Source: an uncultured Saprospiraceae bacterium (GTDB lineage: Bacteria; Bacteroidota; Bacteroidia; Chitinophagales; Saprospiraceae). Taken from it: a stretch of DNA of 64,000 nucleotides. Shown one piece after another: positions 46,654 through 55,846 of the stretch (position 1 is its first letter; each line of letters opens with the position of its first letter). A program made the translations under genes and the position numbers. The stretch is taken from contig CALLPN010000006.1 of assembly GCA_938015435.1 (NCBI GenBank), forward strand, positions 1-64,000, read 5' to 3'. The notes under the pieces were generated by a model. That model was not told the DNA's origin. It saw only the letters and a program-made list of their open reading frames with translations, and did no database searches.

Positions 46654-46987
46654 CAGATTCAGGCTAAAGCCTTTTTCACCAGAGTATATAATCAATATCC
46701 GTTAAGAAATGGGGAATCCTTGGACCCATTTTAGGATATTTATTGTGGTTTGAAAGTGAGGGACGAACGAGCAAAACTCCTTTGAAAAAGTCTCTTTTTT
46801 GTTGATTCGTTATTTTTGGAGAAGTAAAAATAATGAATGCCTAGCTGGCGAGGCGACGATACGAATCACTAGCGATGAAGTATTAATAATACGTTATCCA
46901 TAATGATTAAGTGCAATATGATTAATTAAGTTAAGCCCAATAGATTGCTATAATCATCAAGAACTAAAATTTAACGCTAATTGCTCA
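46654..46987. repeat. 334-bp direct repeat, copy 1
   Basis: This copy matches 47098-47431 at a constant offset of 444 bases without gaps, differing at about 11 positions (about 97% identity). Its last 31 bases equal the 3' end of ung, including the stop, but here no ung gene follows. No long ORF, transposase motif or terminal inverted repeat is visible. It contains the inverted motif GATTCGTTATTTTT/AAAAATAATGAATG. The 110 bases between the copies (46988-47097) show nothing recognisable. Confidence 0.9.
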
Positions 46988-47097
46988 TTCACGAAAGTTA
47001 CCATTTTAGAGTTCATATAATTTAATCTATTCCTATTTCAATAGCGAATAATAAGTTAGATTGAAGACTTTTCAATAAAGGTATATTGAGGACAAAG

Positions 47098-47431
47098 CAG
47101 ATTCAGGCTAAAGTCTTCTTCAGCAGAGTATATAATCAATATCCGTGAAGAAATGGGGAATCCTTGGACCCATTTTAGGATATTTATTATGGTTTGAAAG
47201 TGAGGGACGAACGAGCAAAACTCCTTTGAAAAAGTCTCTTTTTTGTTGATTCGTTATTTTTGGAGAAGCAAAAATAATGAATGCCTAGCCGGCGAGGGGA
47301 CGATACGAATCACTAGCGATGAAGTATTAATAATACGTTATCCACAATGATTAAGAGCAATATGATTAATTAAGTTAAGCCCAATAGGTTGCTATAATCA
47401 TCAAGAACTAAAATTTAACGCTAATTGCTCA
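47098..47431. repeat. 334-bp direct repeat, copy 2 (overlaps the ung 3' end)
   Basis: Near-identical partner of 46654-46987. Its right-hand 31 bases are the last codons of ung, so this copy is the one attached to the gene and is likely the original; copy 1 would then be the duplicate. Most differences cluster in the first 50 bases. Confidence 0.9.
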
Positions 47432-48120
47432 ACAGAATCATCTTCCAGTTTCCATTGAATAGGATCTATTCCATTCTTTATCAAATATTCATTACTCAAA
47501 CTAAAATGTCCATTCTCTCGAAAGAGTTTTACTGCAAATGGAGATGGATGTCCAGACTCTAATACTAAGTGCTGGCTCTCATCTATCAATGCTTTTTTGC
47601 CTTTGGCAAAGTTCCCCCATAGTATAAAGACCACATTTTTTTTCTCTTGGCTTATCTTGGAAATCACGGCATCTGTGAATTTTTGCCAACCGATTTTACG
47701 GTGTGACCCAGGATCATTTTCTCTAACTGTCAGCATAGCATTGAGCAGGAGTACTCCTTCATCTGCCCAAGGACTGATATCTCCATGAGAAGGAATTTCG
47801 TATCCAAGATCTCTATTGATTTCTTTATAGATATTGAGTAGAGAGGGTGGTCGCTTGACCGTCTTTGGTACTGAAAAACATAGTCCCATAGCTTGTCCGG
47901 GGTTATGATACGGATCTTGGCCTATGATTACAGCTTTGGTTTTGTCAAATGGAGTGCGATCAAATGCATGGAAAATCTTATCGGTTGGAGGGTAGATGGT
48001 ATGACCGTTTTCTTTTTCTTGATCTAATTCATACGCTAGATCCTGAAAATAATCCTTAGAAAATTCTTCTGTAAGTACCTTTTTCCAACTCGATTCTATC
48101 TTGATATTTTTAGGATTCAT
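47401..48120 (-). CDS. ung: Uracil-DNA glycosylase (family 1)
   Basis: This 239-residue base-excision repair enzyme removes uracil from DNA. Motifs: VIIGQDPYHNPGQAMGLCFSV (in the published family, GQDPYH holds the catalytic aspartate), LLLNAMLTVREN, FILWGNFAKGKK and GHPSPFAVKLF (the HPSP loop). The frame is open to TTG 48147, but ATG 48120 starts a normal-length enzyme. The final ten codons lie inside the 334-bp repeat; they fall after the last conserved element, so the enzyme should be intact. Confidence 0.97.
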   Translation of the reverse strand: MNPKNIKIESSWKKVLTEEFSKDYFQDLAYELDQEKENGHTIYPPTDKIFHAFDRTPFDKTKAVIIGQDPYHNPGQAMGLCFSVPKTVKRPPSLLNIYKEINRDLGYEIPSHGDISPWADEGVLLLNAMLTVRENDPGSHRKIGWQKFTDAVISKISQEKKNVVFILWGNFAKGKKALIDESQHLVLESGHPSPFAVKLFRENGHFSLSNEYLIKNGIDPIQWKLEDDSVEQLALNFSS

Positions 48121-48250
48121 TTCTTCATATTGTCTATGACTGCTCAAATGTAACTATATTGATTTTACTATAATTGAAAATATTTTGAGCCGCAGGCAAC
48201 CTTTTCGTCTTTGCCTGTCCATATATAAATGTAATACCTAACTATAAGCA

Positions 48251-48802
48251 TTGCGAAACTTATCACATATCATACAGCTCTCCATAGATGGAAACGCTGA
48301 AGCACAACGCGAGTTATACGAGCAACATCGTGTATATTGGTATATGCTATGTATGAGATACGGTAAGAGTAAATCTCAAGCCGATGATATATTTCAAGAA
48401 GGTTTGATTAAAGTATACAAAGATTTATATCAATTCGATGATCGTAAAAGTGCTTTTAAGACATGGTCATCTAGAGTTATGGTACATTCGGCTCTTCGAT
48501 ATTTGAAAAAATATACGTGGGTAGATACACTCAGCATGCAAGAAGAAGCTACACAATATGAAGACAATGATGAAACTGTCTATTCTAAATTAGCAGCGAG
48601 AGAATTGACGATGGTCGTTCAGCAATTACCAATAGGGTATAGACTAGTGTTTAATATGTATGCGATAGAAGGGTATTCTCATAAAGAGATCTCAACGAAA
48701 CTAGGAGTATCAGAAGGTACATCTAAGTCACAATTATCAAAAGCGCGTAAGTATCTGAGAAATAAATTAGAGTCACAATTGAAAATAACCAGCTATGAAT
48801 AA
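48251..48802 (+). CDS. ECF-type RNA polymerase sigma factor
   Basis: A 183-residue sigma factor with region 2 (AQRELYEQHRVYWYMLCMRY, then SQADDIFQEGLIKVYK) and region 4 (LPIGYRLVFNMYAIEGYSHKEISTKL, then SEGTSKSQLSKARKYL). A stop codon lies just two codons before TTG 48251, and the first ATG would cut into region 2, so TTG is the only reasonable start. The next gene starts before this one ends (8-base overlap) and encodes the predicted anti-sigma/barrel fusion, followed by a TonB-dependent receptor and a DUF4249 lipoprotein. Confidence 0.93.
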   Translation: MRNLSHIIQLSIDGNAEAQRELYEQHRVYWYMLCMRYGKSKSQADDIFQEGLIKVYKDLYQFDDRKSAFKTWSSRVMVHSALRYLKKYTWVDTLSMQEEATQYEDNDETVYSKLAARELTMVVQQLPIGYRLVFNMYAIEGYSHKEISTKLGVSEGTSKSQLSKARKYLRNKLESQLKITSYE

Positions 48803-50324
48803 GATTGATGATTTTTTCAAAAATAGGCTGGATGTAAACTCATCTGAGAATGATGATTGGAATATTCCATCTGATGATATGTGGAATGCTGCGCTGCCGC
48901 ATTTTCCGAAAGAGAAGAAGAGGAAATCTTTTCTATGGTTATGGTTTTGTATTGGTTTTTTTGGGATTGTCGGTATGGCTGTTTTATTGTCTTCAGATTT
49001 TTATAATTCTTCTCTAAATACGGAAGTATTAAATGAATCAAATAGAAGTGGCGATAATGTTGGAGCACATTTAGTAGTAGATGATCTAGAAGAGATAGGC
49101 AATCAATCGACTAATATAGATCAGGGATCAGTACAAAATGTATATGAGGCTAATGGGAAGCAAGTCGATGAAATAGTTAAGCTTGTGCAGAGTGCTGCTG
49201 AACCAAAGATAAATTTTATTGTGGATAAAGATCTGGATGGAATGTTATCTAACTCATCAGAGCTTATAGTAGTAACTGAAGAGTTAGACAAAGAGAATGA
49301 AATATTACCGGTAGAAATCATTGCTCTATCAATGGCTGATGATCAAAGGTTGGGAGTTGAGGGTGATTCTTTGAATACTGCTAGCACTCAGCTTATTAGA
49401 GGTAATGGGATATCGGATAATTCTATAGAAGACTTATCTGATGGAATAGCTAGTAGAAAAAGTGATTCAGATTTGAATACTGAAAAAGGTGAAAGAGTTG
49501 AAGAAAATGTTCCAGTAATTGGAACCAGATTGAGCCGATCATTAGTAACAGCTGAAACACGATTTCTTGAAGAAAAAGAATTTCCTTTTTTGGAACCTAA
49601 GGTTGTAGTCTGGCCTAGAAAAGAGATCGGTGTTTCTAATCAGTTGTTTTTTCTAAGCCTTTTAAATGGTAGGGACTTGGATGATTCTCCAGATGGTAGA
49701 GTAGTGTTCGATGGACGATATCGGAATCTTAATTTTAAATACACTAAATGGATAGGTAGAAAATGGAGTATTAGTACGGGTTTAAATTTAGCTGATCTCT
49801 CAGTGAATTTAGATTTTGATACCGAAGTAACCTACGATGAAGATGAATTCGAAGAGCTTATCGATTCGGAATATGGAGAAGTATTTGATCGAAATTATAA
49901 TTCAAATTCATCTAAAGTTGTTAAGTTGAAACCAGGAGTTGAATTAGTAAATGGGGATATATTGAAAATGAACGGTCAAGTTGACCTTGGATTGAGAGCT
50001 TTGCAAATACCTATTATACTCAATTATCATTGGTATAATAAGCGTGTTGAGTTTTATACTGGATTAGGAATAGCTTTGGAATCTATCTGGGCGAGTGAAA
50101 AGAATGTAGAATTCAAATTGTTTGAAGATGGGGTTTTGATTTCCGATCCTGTGGATCAAATTGATATCAATGAAAGCTATTTTGACCTTTCTGTTTATAC
50201 TAAGTTAGGTGCTAAGTTTAATGTAACTAGAAAAATTAATTTTGATGTAAACTTGAGTCTTCTGATAACACAACCGATTTTTTCTGGGATTGAGTTAGGA
50301 TTGCACTATCGCTGGCATCAATAA
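48795..50324 (+). CDS. Anti-sigma-like N terminus fused to outer-membrane beta-barrel domain
   Basis: A 509-residue protein in three parts. Residues 1-42 are cytoplasmic and contain PSDDMWN (25-31), the motif shared with the protein at 13297. A TM helix lies at about 43-65. A long acidic/serine-rich linker runs to about residue 255. The rest is strand-rich and barrel-like (ISTGLNLADLSVNLDF, VDLGLRALQIPIILNYHW, VEFYTGLGIALESIW, ending ELGLHYRWHQ). This suggests a single chain that links the inner membrane to the outer membrane and holds the sigma factor encoded just upstream. Such fusions are annotated in Bacteroidota simply as outer-membrane barrel proteins; the signalling role is inferred. 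Confidence 0.75.
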   Translation: MNKIDDFFKNRLDVNSSENDDWNIPSDDMWNAALPHFPKEKKRKSFLWLWFCIGFFGIVGMAVLLSSDFYNSSLNTEVLNESNRSGDNVGAHLVVDDLEEIGNQSTNIDQGSVQNVYEANGKQVDEIVKLVQSAAEPKINFIVDKDLDGMLSNSSELIVVTEELDKENEILPVEIIALSMADDQRLGVEGDSLNTASTQLIRGNGISDNSIEDLSDGIASRKSDSDLNTEKGERVEENVPVIGTRLSRSLVTAETRFLEEKEFPFLEPKVVVWPRKEIGVSNQLFFLSLLNGRDLDDSPDGRVVFDGRYRNLNFKYTKWIGRKWSISTGLNLADLSVNLDFDTEVTYDEDEFEELIDSEYGEVFDRNYNSNSSKVVKLKPGVELVNGDILKMNGQVDLGLRALQIPIILNYHWYNKRVEFYTGLGIALESIWASEKNVEFKLFEDGVLISDPVDQIDINESYFDLSVYTKLGAKFNVTRKINFDVNLSLLITQPIFSGIELGLHYRWHQ

Positions 50325-50411
50325 ATAATTCTTAATAATATATATACATTTTATCACCAATGGTTCGCTATTGGCCTGGTAAGGAATTGTCAAATACAAA
50401 ACGAAAATATA

Positions 50412-52766
50412 ATGAAGAAACACATATTATTAATCTGGTTATTTTGCTTCTGTGGCACAATGGCTATATGTCAAGATGATACGAAATATACCTTAAGTGG
50501 TCAGATTTCGGATCGAAGATCAGGAGAAGATCTAATTGCAGCTACAATATATATTCCTGAGCTTAATCTAGGAGCGACAAGTAATGTCTACGGCTTTTAT
50601 TCTATTACTATTCCAGAGGGTAATTATGCAGTGAGATATTCTTACGTTGGATTTGAAGATCAATTAGTCACTGTAGAACTCAACACTGATGTAGCAAAAA
50701 ATATCGAACTAGCAGAAGGTGGAGCAATGATAGGAGAGGTCGTCATATCGGCTGACAAAGAAAAAATTGATCAAAATGTGGCATCGACAGAAATGAGCGT
50801 GCAGGAAGTCAATATCGAAACAGTAAAGAAGCTTCCAGCATTATTTGGGGAAGTGGATATTATTAAAGTCATTCAATTATTGCCGGGCGTAAAATCTGTA
50901 GGAGAAGGTAGTAGCGGATTCTATGTAAGAGGAGGAAACGCAGATCAGAATCTCGTGCTACTAGATGAGGCACCTATATATAACGCGTCTCACGTATTAG
51001 GATTCTTTTCCTCTTTTAATCCTGATGCAATCAAGGATATGAAATTATACAAGGGAGCGATACCTTCGCATTTTGGAGGGAGATTATCTTCGGTATTAGA
51101 CATCCGAATGAAAGAAGGTAATTCTAAAAGGTTTGCGGGTTCTGGAGGTATAGGTACATTGATGAGTAGATTGGCTATAGAGGCTCCGATTGGGGACTCT
51201 GGTTCGTTTATGCTAGCAGGTAGACGATCTTATATAGATGTAGTGGGTAAAGCGGTAGAGGCCATCAGAGGAAATGATACAGAGGGAGAAAATATTTTTT
51301 ACTTCTACGATCTCAATGCTAAAGTCAATTATAGATTGAATGAAAACAATCGATTGTTTGCTTCTGGATATTTTGGTCGCGATGTATTAGGCGCTGAGAT
51401 TGATGATCTAGCATTTGGAGTGGAGTGGGGTAATAGTACAAGTACTGTTAGATGGAATCATTTGTTTTCACCTAAGTTATTTTCTAACCTTACTTATTAC
51501 TTTAGTAATTATGACTATTTTTTAGATTTTGAAGCAGATATTTCTCGATTCAAATGGGCATCTAATTTAAAGGAACATAGCCTCAAACTTGATTTAGGGG
51601 CTTACTTGAATCCTAGTAATACGTTGAAGTTTGGATTACATACTATTCGACATGATGTATCTCCAGGAAATATAGAATCAATTAAGAGTGATGTTGTGAT
51701 AGAAACGTTTAATCTTCAAACTAATCTATCATATGAGAGTGCGGCCTATGTTAATAATGAACAAACCATCTCAGATAAATTAAAGATCGATTACGGCTTA
51801 CGTTTGTCAATGTTAAATAACGTTGGTCCTCAAGATGTCTACGGACTTGATGAGGATTATGAAGTAATAGACACTGTGAGTTATAAGGGTATCTATAATA
51901 CATACTGGAATCTAGAACCAAGACTTGCGGCCAGACTTAAATTGGGTGTTTCATCATCCGTCAAAGCAAGTTATAATCGTACTACTCAGTATATTCAATT
52001 GGCATCTAACGGAAATTATGCAACTCCATTTGATATTTGGTTTTCTAGTACTAAGAAAGTAAAACCACAGATTGCGGATCAGATCGCTCTGGGATATTTT
52101 AAAAATATCAAGGATAATTCAATTGAGCTTTCGGCTGAGATATATTACAAGACGTTTAAGAATTCTATAGATTTTAAAGATCACGCTAAGTTGCTATTAA
52201 ACGAAAATTTAGAAGCGGAACTTAGAATTGGTAAAGCAAGAGCATATGGATTAGAGCTGATGGCTAGGAAAAATACTGGGAAACTGACGGGTTGGATAAG
52301 TTATACTTGGTCTAAAGTGCAAAAGAAAATAGAAACAATAAATAATGAAGATTGGTATAATGCTAAATACGATAAACCACACGATCTATCTATTGTAGCT
52401 TCTTATGAATTGGGGGATAGGTTTTCAGTAGGATCGAGTTTTGTATACTCCACAGGTAATGCGGTAACATTTCCGACAGGGAAATATGATTTTTTAGGAG
52501 TTTCTGTTCCGGTTTATTCTGAGCGCAATGGATCAAGGTTACCAGATTACCACAGATTAGATTTTTCATTAACCTTTAAGCCTAGGAAGAATAAGACTAG
52601 AAGATTTAAATCGGAATGGGTCTTGAGCGTCTACAATGTGTATGATCGTAGAAATGCATTCAGCATAGATTTTAAACAAGAAGCAACTAATTCTAATGTC
52701 ACTTACGCAGAAAAGAGATCAGTCTTTTCAATTGTACCATCTCTTACTTATAATTTAAAATTTTAA
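50412..52766 (+). CDS. TonB-dependent outer-membrane receptor
   Basis: A 784-residue receptor with a signal peptide ending near AICQ, a carboxypeptidase-regulatory-like domain (about 25-105; YTLSGQISDRRSGEDLIAAT, SNVYGFYSITIPEG), a plug (about 120-235; LPALFGEVDIIKVIQLLPGV, YVRGGNADQNLVLLDEAPIY) and a barrel ending SLTYNLKF with the C-terminal aromatic. It imports a substrate across the outer membrane using proton-motive force. It is preceded by the sigma/anti-sigma-barrel pair and followed six bases later by a DUF4249 lipoprotein, the usual partner in place of SusD. The substrate is unknown. Confidence 0.95.
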   Translation: MKKHILLIWLFCFCGTMAICQDDTKYTLSGQISDRRSGEDLIAATIYIPELNLGATSNVYGFYSITIPEGNYAVRYSYVGFEDQLVTVELNTDVAKNIELAEGGAMIGEVVISADKEKIDQNVASTEMSVQEVNIETVKKLPALFGEVDIIKVIQLLPGVKSVGEGSSGFYVRGGNADQNLVLLDEAPIYNASHVLGFFSSFNPDAIKDMKLYKGAIPSHFGGRLSSVLDIRMKEGNSKRFAGSGGIGTLMSRLAIEAPIGDSGSFMLAGRRSYIDVVGKAVEAIRGNDTEGENIFYFYDLNAKVNYRLNENNRLFASGYFGRDVLGAEIDDLAFGVEWGNSTSTVRWNHLFSPKLFSNLTYYFSNYDYFLDFEADISRFKWASNLKEHSLKLDLGAYLNPSNTLKFGLHTIRHDVSPGNIESIKSDVVIETFNLQTNLSYESAAYVNNEQTISDKLKIDYGLRLSMLNNVGPQDVYGLDEDYEVIDTVSYKGIYNTYWNLEPRLAARLKLGVSSSVKASYNRTTQYIQLASNGNYATPFDIWFSSTKKVKPQIADQIALGYFKNIKDNSIELSAEIYYKTFKNSIDFKDHAKLLLNENLEAELRIGKARAYGLELMARKNTGKLTGWISYTWSKVQKKIETINNEDWYNAKYDKPHDLSIVASYELGDRFSVGSSFVYSTGNAVTFPTGKYDFLGVSVPVYSERNGSRLPDYHRLDFSLTFKPRKNKTRRFKSEWVLSVYNVYDRRNAFSIDFKQEATNSNVTYAEKRSVFSIVPSLTYNLKF

Positions 52767-52772
52767 CATAAC

Positions 52773-53603
52773 ATGAAAAATATATTATATATACTATTGG
52801 CCTTATCCGTATCAAGTTGTTTTAAGGAAAGAATTGAATTAGATCTTAATCAAGAAAATCAAAAAATTGTAATTACATCTTGGATTACAGATTTGGATGA
52901 ACCTCAATTCGTTACTGTAGGAAAGACAGTAAACTACTTAGGTTCGGAAGGTAAAGAGTTTGTATCAGGAGCTATTGTTAAACTGACGAATAGCACAGAT
53001 GTGTATTTTCTTGAAGAAGAAGAAGAGGGTAAATACTTTCTACCATCCAATTGGATAGCAATATTGGGCGATACTTATACCTTGTCTGTTGCCGTAGAAG
53101 AAGTGGAGTATGTCGCTTCGCACCTTATGAGACCTTGTCCGGTAATTGAGGAAGCAGGGTTTTTAATTTACGAACGTAATCCGTGGGAAGAAGAGGAGGA
53201 AACGATGGATAGCATATATGTTTATGGAACTACTTTTGGTTTTCAAGAAACAGCAGGAGGAGATGATGCTTATTATGCAATTGATTTTTTAAAAGGAACT
53301 ATGGCTGGTGATTCCATGAGGAATGGTGGATTTGCCAATGATGATTTTGTCGATGAAGAGTATTTTGCAGATATCGAATTAAGCGAATTCGATCGTTTGT
53401 ATGCTTTAGGTGATACAGCGATAGTAGAATTGTATTCTATTGGCGATGAGACTGCTAATTACTTATCAGATATAGAGTCCGAGGTATTTAGAGGAAGCCC
53501 ATTCGATCCGCCACCCGCTAATGTGAGAACAAATTTCACTGGTGGAGCGGTGGGCTATTTTATTGCTTCTGGCGCGCAACAAGTAGAAGTTGTTATTGAA
53601 TGA
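52773..53603 (+). CDS. DUF4249 family lipoprotein
   Basis: A 276-residue lipoprotein (lipobox SVSSC, cysteine at about residue 16). It starts in the DUF4249 manner, with a short acidic segment (IELDLNQENQKIVITSWITD) and the strand GKTVNYLG. The middle contains acidic clusters (LEEEEEGKY, PWEEEEETMD). It ends GGAVGYFIASGAQQVEVVIE. Members are encoded beside TonB-dependent receptors and probably act as surface-exposed accessory lipoproteins. Spacing to the receptor (six bases) indicates an operon. Confidence 0.93.
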   Translation: MKNILYILLALSVSSCFKERIELDLNQENQKIVITSWITDLDEPQFVTVGKTVNYLGSEGKEFVSGAIVKLTNSTDVYFLEEEEEGKYFLPSNWIAILGDTYTLSVAVEEVEYVASHLMRPCPVIEEAGFLIYERNPWEEEEETMDSIYVYGTTFGFQETAGGDDAYYAIDFLKGTMAGDSMRNGGFANDDFVDEEYFADIELSEFDRLYALGDTAIVELYSIGDETANYLSDIESEVFRGSPFDPPPANVRTNFTGGAVGYFIASGAQQVEVVIE

Positions 53604-53672
53604 TTTTTATTTATATGATATAAGTAAACAATATGGTTTTGATAGAACGCTTAATAGTATACTTTGTTAGAC

Positions 53673-54743
53673 ATGGGTAGAATCAATGGAATAGATCTCG
53701 CTCGATCCTTGGCTATAATTGGGATGATCATCGTTAATTTTAAGATGGTATTTGGCTCTATTGGCGAGGGGTGGCTATTAGCAATTGTAAATAGTTTGTC
53801 AGGTAAAGCTGCAGCTCTATTTGTAGTGCTTGCTGGTGTGGGTATCTCTTTGATGACCCAGAAAGGATATGAAGCTAATGATTCGTCGAGATGTAAGAGC
53901 GATCGAACTAAATTGCTTAAGCGAAGCATAGTATTGTTTGTAGTTGGACTCAGTTATATGGCGATCTGGCCTGCAGATATTTTGCATTTTTATGGCATTT
54001 ATATGTTATGCACTTTGCTATTTATTTGGGCCTCTCAAAGATTGATATTATCTGCAGCCTTGATATTTATTTTTTCATATCCGTTTTTGATGTGGATGAT
54101 GGATTATGACCAAGGGTGGGATTTTGAGACGTTGAATTACCAAGAATTTTGGTCATTTAAAGGATTCTTTCGTAATCTGTTTTATAATGGATTTCATCCT
54201 GTATTTCCTTGGATCTCGTTTATGCTAGTAGGTTTGTGGTATGGAAGAAATGATCTCCGTGATAGTAGGGTAGTAAAAGGCCTACTTGTAAAAGGATTGA
54301 TAGGTTTTGTAGCGATGGTATTATTGTCCAAAGGATTACTTTATATTTCGCATACTTCTGATCCCATAGAGAGCGAGCAGCTTGCATTAGTCTTAGGCTT
54401 GAGCCCTATGCCTCCATTACCCATTTATATGTTGGCAGGAAGTTTTCTTTCGGTGGCTATTATCAGCACCTGTATTTTGGTCGCAGATAGATATCGAGAA
54501 GCGCCTGTAGTAATTTATTTAGTTAATTGTGGACAATTGGCCTTAAGTATTTATGTGGCACATGTTGTATTGGGAATGAGTTTAGTCTATATCTACGATG
54601 AATCTATGATTGGAAAATATTCTATTCAATTTACATTTTGCTATGCGATGATTTTTAGTTTCTGCTGTATTGTTTTTTCCAATGTTTGGCTAAAGTATTT
54701 TAGGAGTGGACCTTTAGAATGGCTTTTTAAAAAGATATACTAA
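53673..54743 (+). CDS. DUF418-type multi-pass membrane protein
   Basis: A 356-residue integral membrane protein with about nine to ten TM segments. GRINGIDLARSLAIIGMIIVN at the start is the signature of DUF418/heparan-alpha-glucosaminide N-acetyltransferase-like proteins, which are related to membrane acyltransferases. The central HPVFPWISFMLVGLWYGR and the late GQLALSIYVAHVVLG also match DUF418. The frame opens at TTG 53664, but ATG 53673 is preferred. Function unknown. Confidence 0.9.
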   Translation: MGRINGIDLARSLAIIGMIIVNFKMVFGSIGEGWLLAIVNSLSGKAAALFVVLAGVGISLMTQKGYEANDSSRCKSDRTKLLKRSIVLFVVGLSYMAIWPADILHFYGIYMLCTLLFIWASQRLILSAALIFIFSYPFLMWMMDYDQGWDFETLNYQEFWSFKGFFRNLFYNGFHPVFPWISFMLVGLWYGRNDLRDSRVVKGLLVKGLIGFVAMVLLSKGLLYISHTSDPIESEQLALVLGLSPMPPLPIYMLAGSFLSVAIISTCILVADRYREAPVVIYLVNCGQLALSIYVAHVVLGMSLVYIYDESMIGKYSIQFTFCYAMIFSFCCIVFSNVWLKYFRSGPLEWLFKKIY

Positions 54744-54828
54744 TTGAGTTTATACTACAGTCTAGATAACATTTAAAGTGTTGATTAGTATTGTTAGGGT
54801 ACGTCAATTATTCTTTTGATATTGGAAT

Positions 54829-55191
54829 ATGAAAAAGCACATAGGACTCATATTTGCCATTCTATTCTTTCTTTTCGCAGGGCTTCAATATAATGATCCT
54901 GATCCTTGGTCTTGGATCGCTATATATGGAATAGTTTCTTTGGTTTCATTGCTACAGTGGAAGAACAAAATCACAGACAATTTTTTATTGTTGTTTGCTC
55001 TAGGGTTCATGGCAGCAGCGTTGAGTTATGCACCAGAGATTATAAGTTGGGCAGAAAAAGGATTTCCCAATATAGCTGGTGAGATGAAAACTGAGAATCC
55101 TCATATAGAATTGGTAAGAGAAACTCTTGGATTGGCGATCGCATCTATGGCCTTATTTTACTTATATAAAATTGGCAGAAGTAAATTATAG
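54829..55191 (+). CDS. TMEM220-family small membrane protein
   Basis: A 120-residue protein with four TM segments. The first loop carries QYNDPDPWSWIAIYG, the hallmark of the transmembrane family 220 proteins, and ENPHIELVRETLGLAIA is the second conserved part. Function is not known in bacteria. The preceding 85 bases show no terminator, so it may be co-transcribed with the DUF418 gene. Confidence 0.88.
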   Translation: MKKHIGLIFAILFFLFAGLQYNDPDPWSWIAIYGIVSLVSLLQWKNKITDNFLLLFALGFMAAALSYAPEIISWAEKGFPNIAGEMKTENPHIELVRETLGLAIASMALFYLYKIGRSKL

Positions 55192-55229
55192 AATCATAGC
55201 TAAAATATGGCATAGGTATCTGAAATCAC

Positions 55230-55772
55230 TTACCTATTTCTACCCTTTACATATACATAATCTAGATCAGGAGTATCATCTCCTCCTTCTATCTGAAGGG
55301 TAATGATAAATGTGGATACTTCTTCAATAAATGTTTCTAAGGCTATGAGATCTTGATCTTGGTCAATAACACCCATATCGATATAATTGCCTTTTACTTT
55401 TCCCCATAGTTGAAAAGCCATCTCTTCCATCGGATCTACCATCCCTGCTGGATCAAGTAATATCTTTTTGAGTTCAGGATTATACATCACAGTAGCATAA
55501 GATTCTGCAGAATTATCTGTGCCTTTGAGTAAAATTTTTTTAGTAGATGGATGTGATACAAGAAGTAATCTTTGTTTGTAACTTAATTGCTTTTCGCTAC
55601 TTTGTTCGAGCTTGACCGCCATTTCTTCTAGATCTATTTTATGATCTAGTTTGAGCTGTTGATTAGCCTCATAGAGCTGATATGATAATATCATCAAGCC
55701 TAGCATAATCGCGGTGAGAATGATATTGCCGAGTAGTTGGCTATCCTCTTGTTTGTAGTCAATTTCAGACAT
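55230..55772 (-). CDS. RskA-like anti-sigma-K C-terminal domain protein
   Basis: A 180-residue protein with one TM (about residues 12-32), a coiled-coil stretch and a C-terminal domain like anti-sigma-K factor RskA (ESYATVMYNPELKKILLDPAG, MEEMAFQLWGKVKGNYIDMG). The cytoplasmic tail is only about ten residues, with no ZAS domain, and no sigma gene is adjacent. It may therefore be a stand-alone sensor domain or a truncated anti-sigma. The next gene on the same strand lies 75 bases away. Confidence 0.8.
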   Translation of the reverse strand: MSEIDYKQEDSQLLGNIILTAIMLGLMILSYQLYEANQQLKLDHKIDLEEMAVKLEQSSEKQLSYKQRLLLVSHPSTKKILLKGTDNSAESYATVMYNPELKKILLDPAGMVDPMEEMAFQLWGKVKGNYIDMGVIDQDQDLIALETFIEEVSTFIITLQIEGGDDTPDLDYVYVKGRNR

Positions 55773-55846
55773 TGTTATGATTCCTATATTCTCAAGATAC
55801 TAATTCTATGCCATAGATGCACATTTAAAGTAGAATTTGAGCCATT

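Noticed and set aside
46720-46745. CCCATTTTAGGATA in the 334-bp repeat as another MITE end
   Set aside because: Only a few bases match the element ends and there is no partner end or flanking duplication.
46654-47431. 334-bp repeats as an insertion sequence
   Set aside because: No transposase ORF, no terminal inverted repeats and no target duplication were found.
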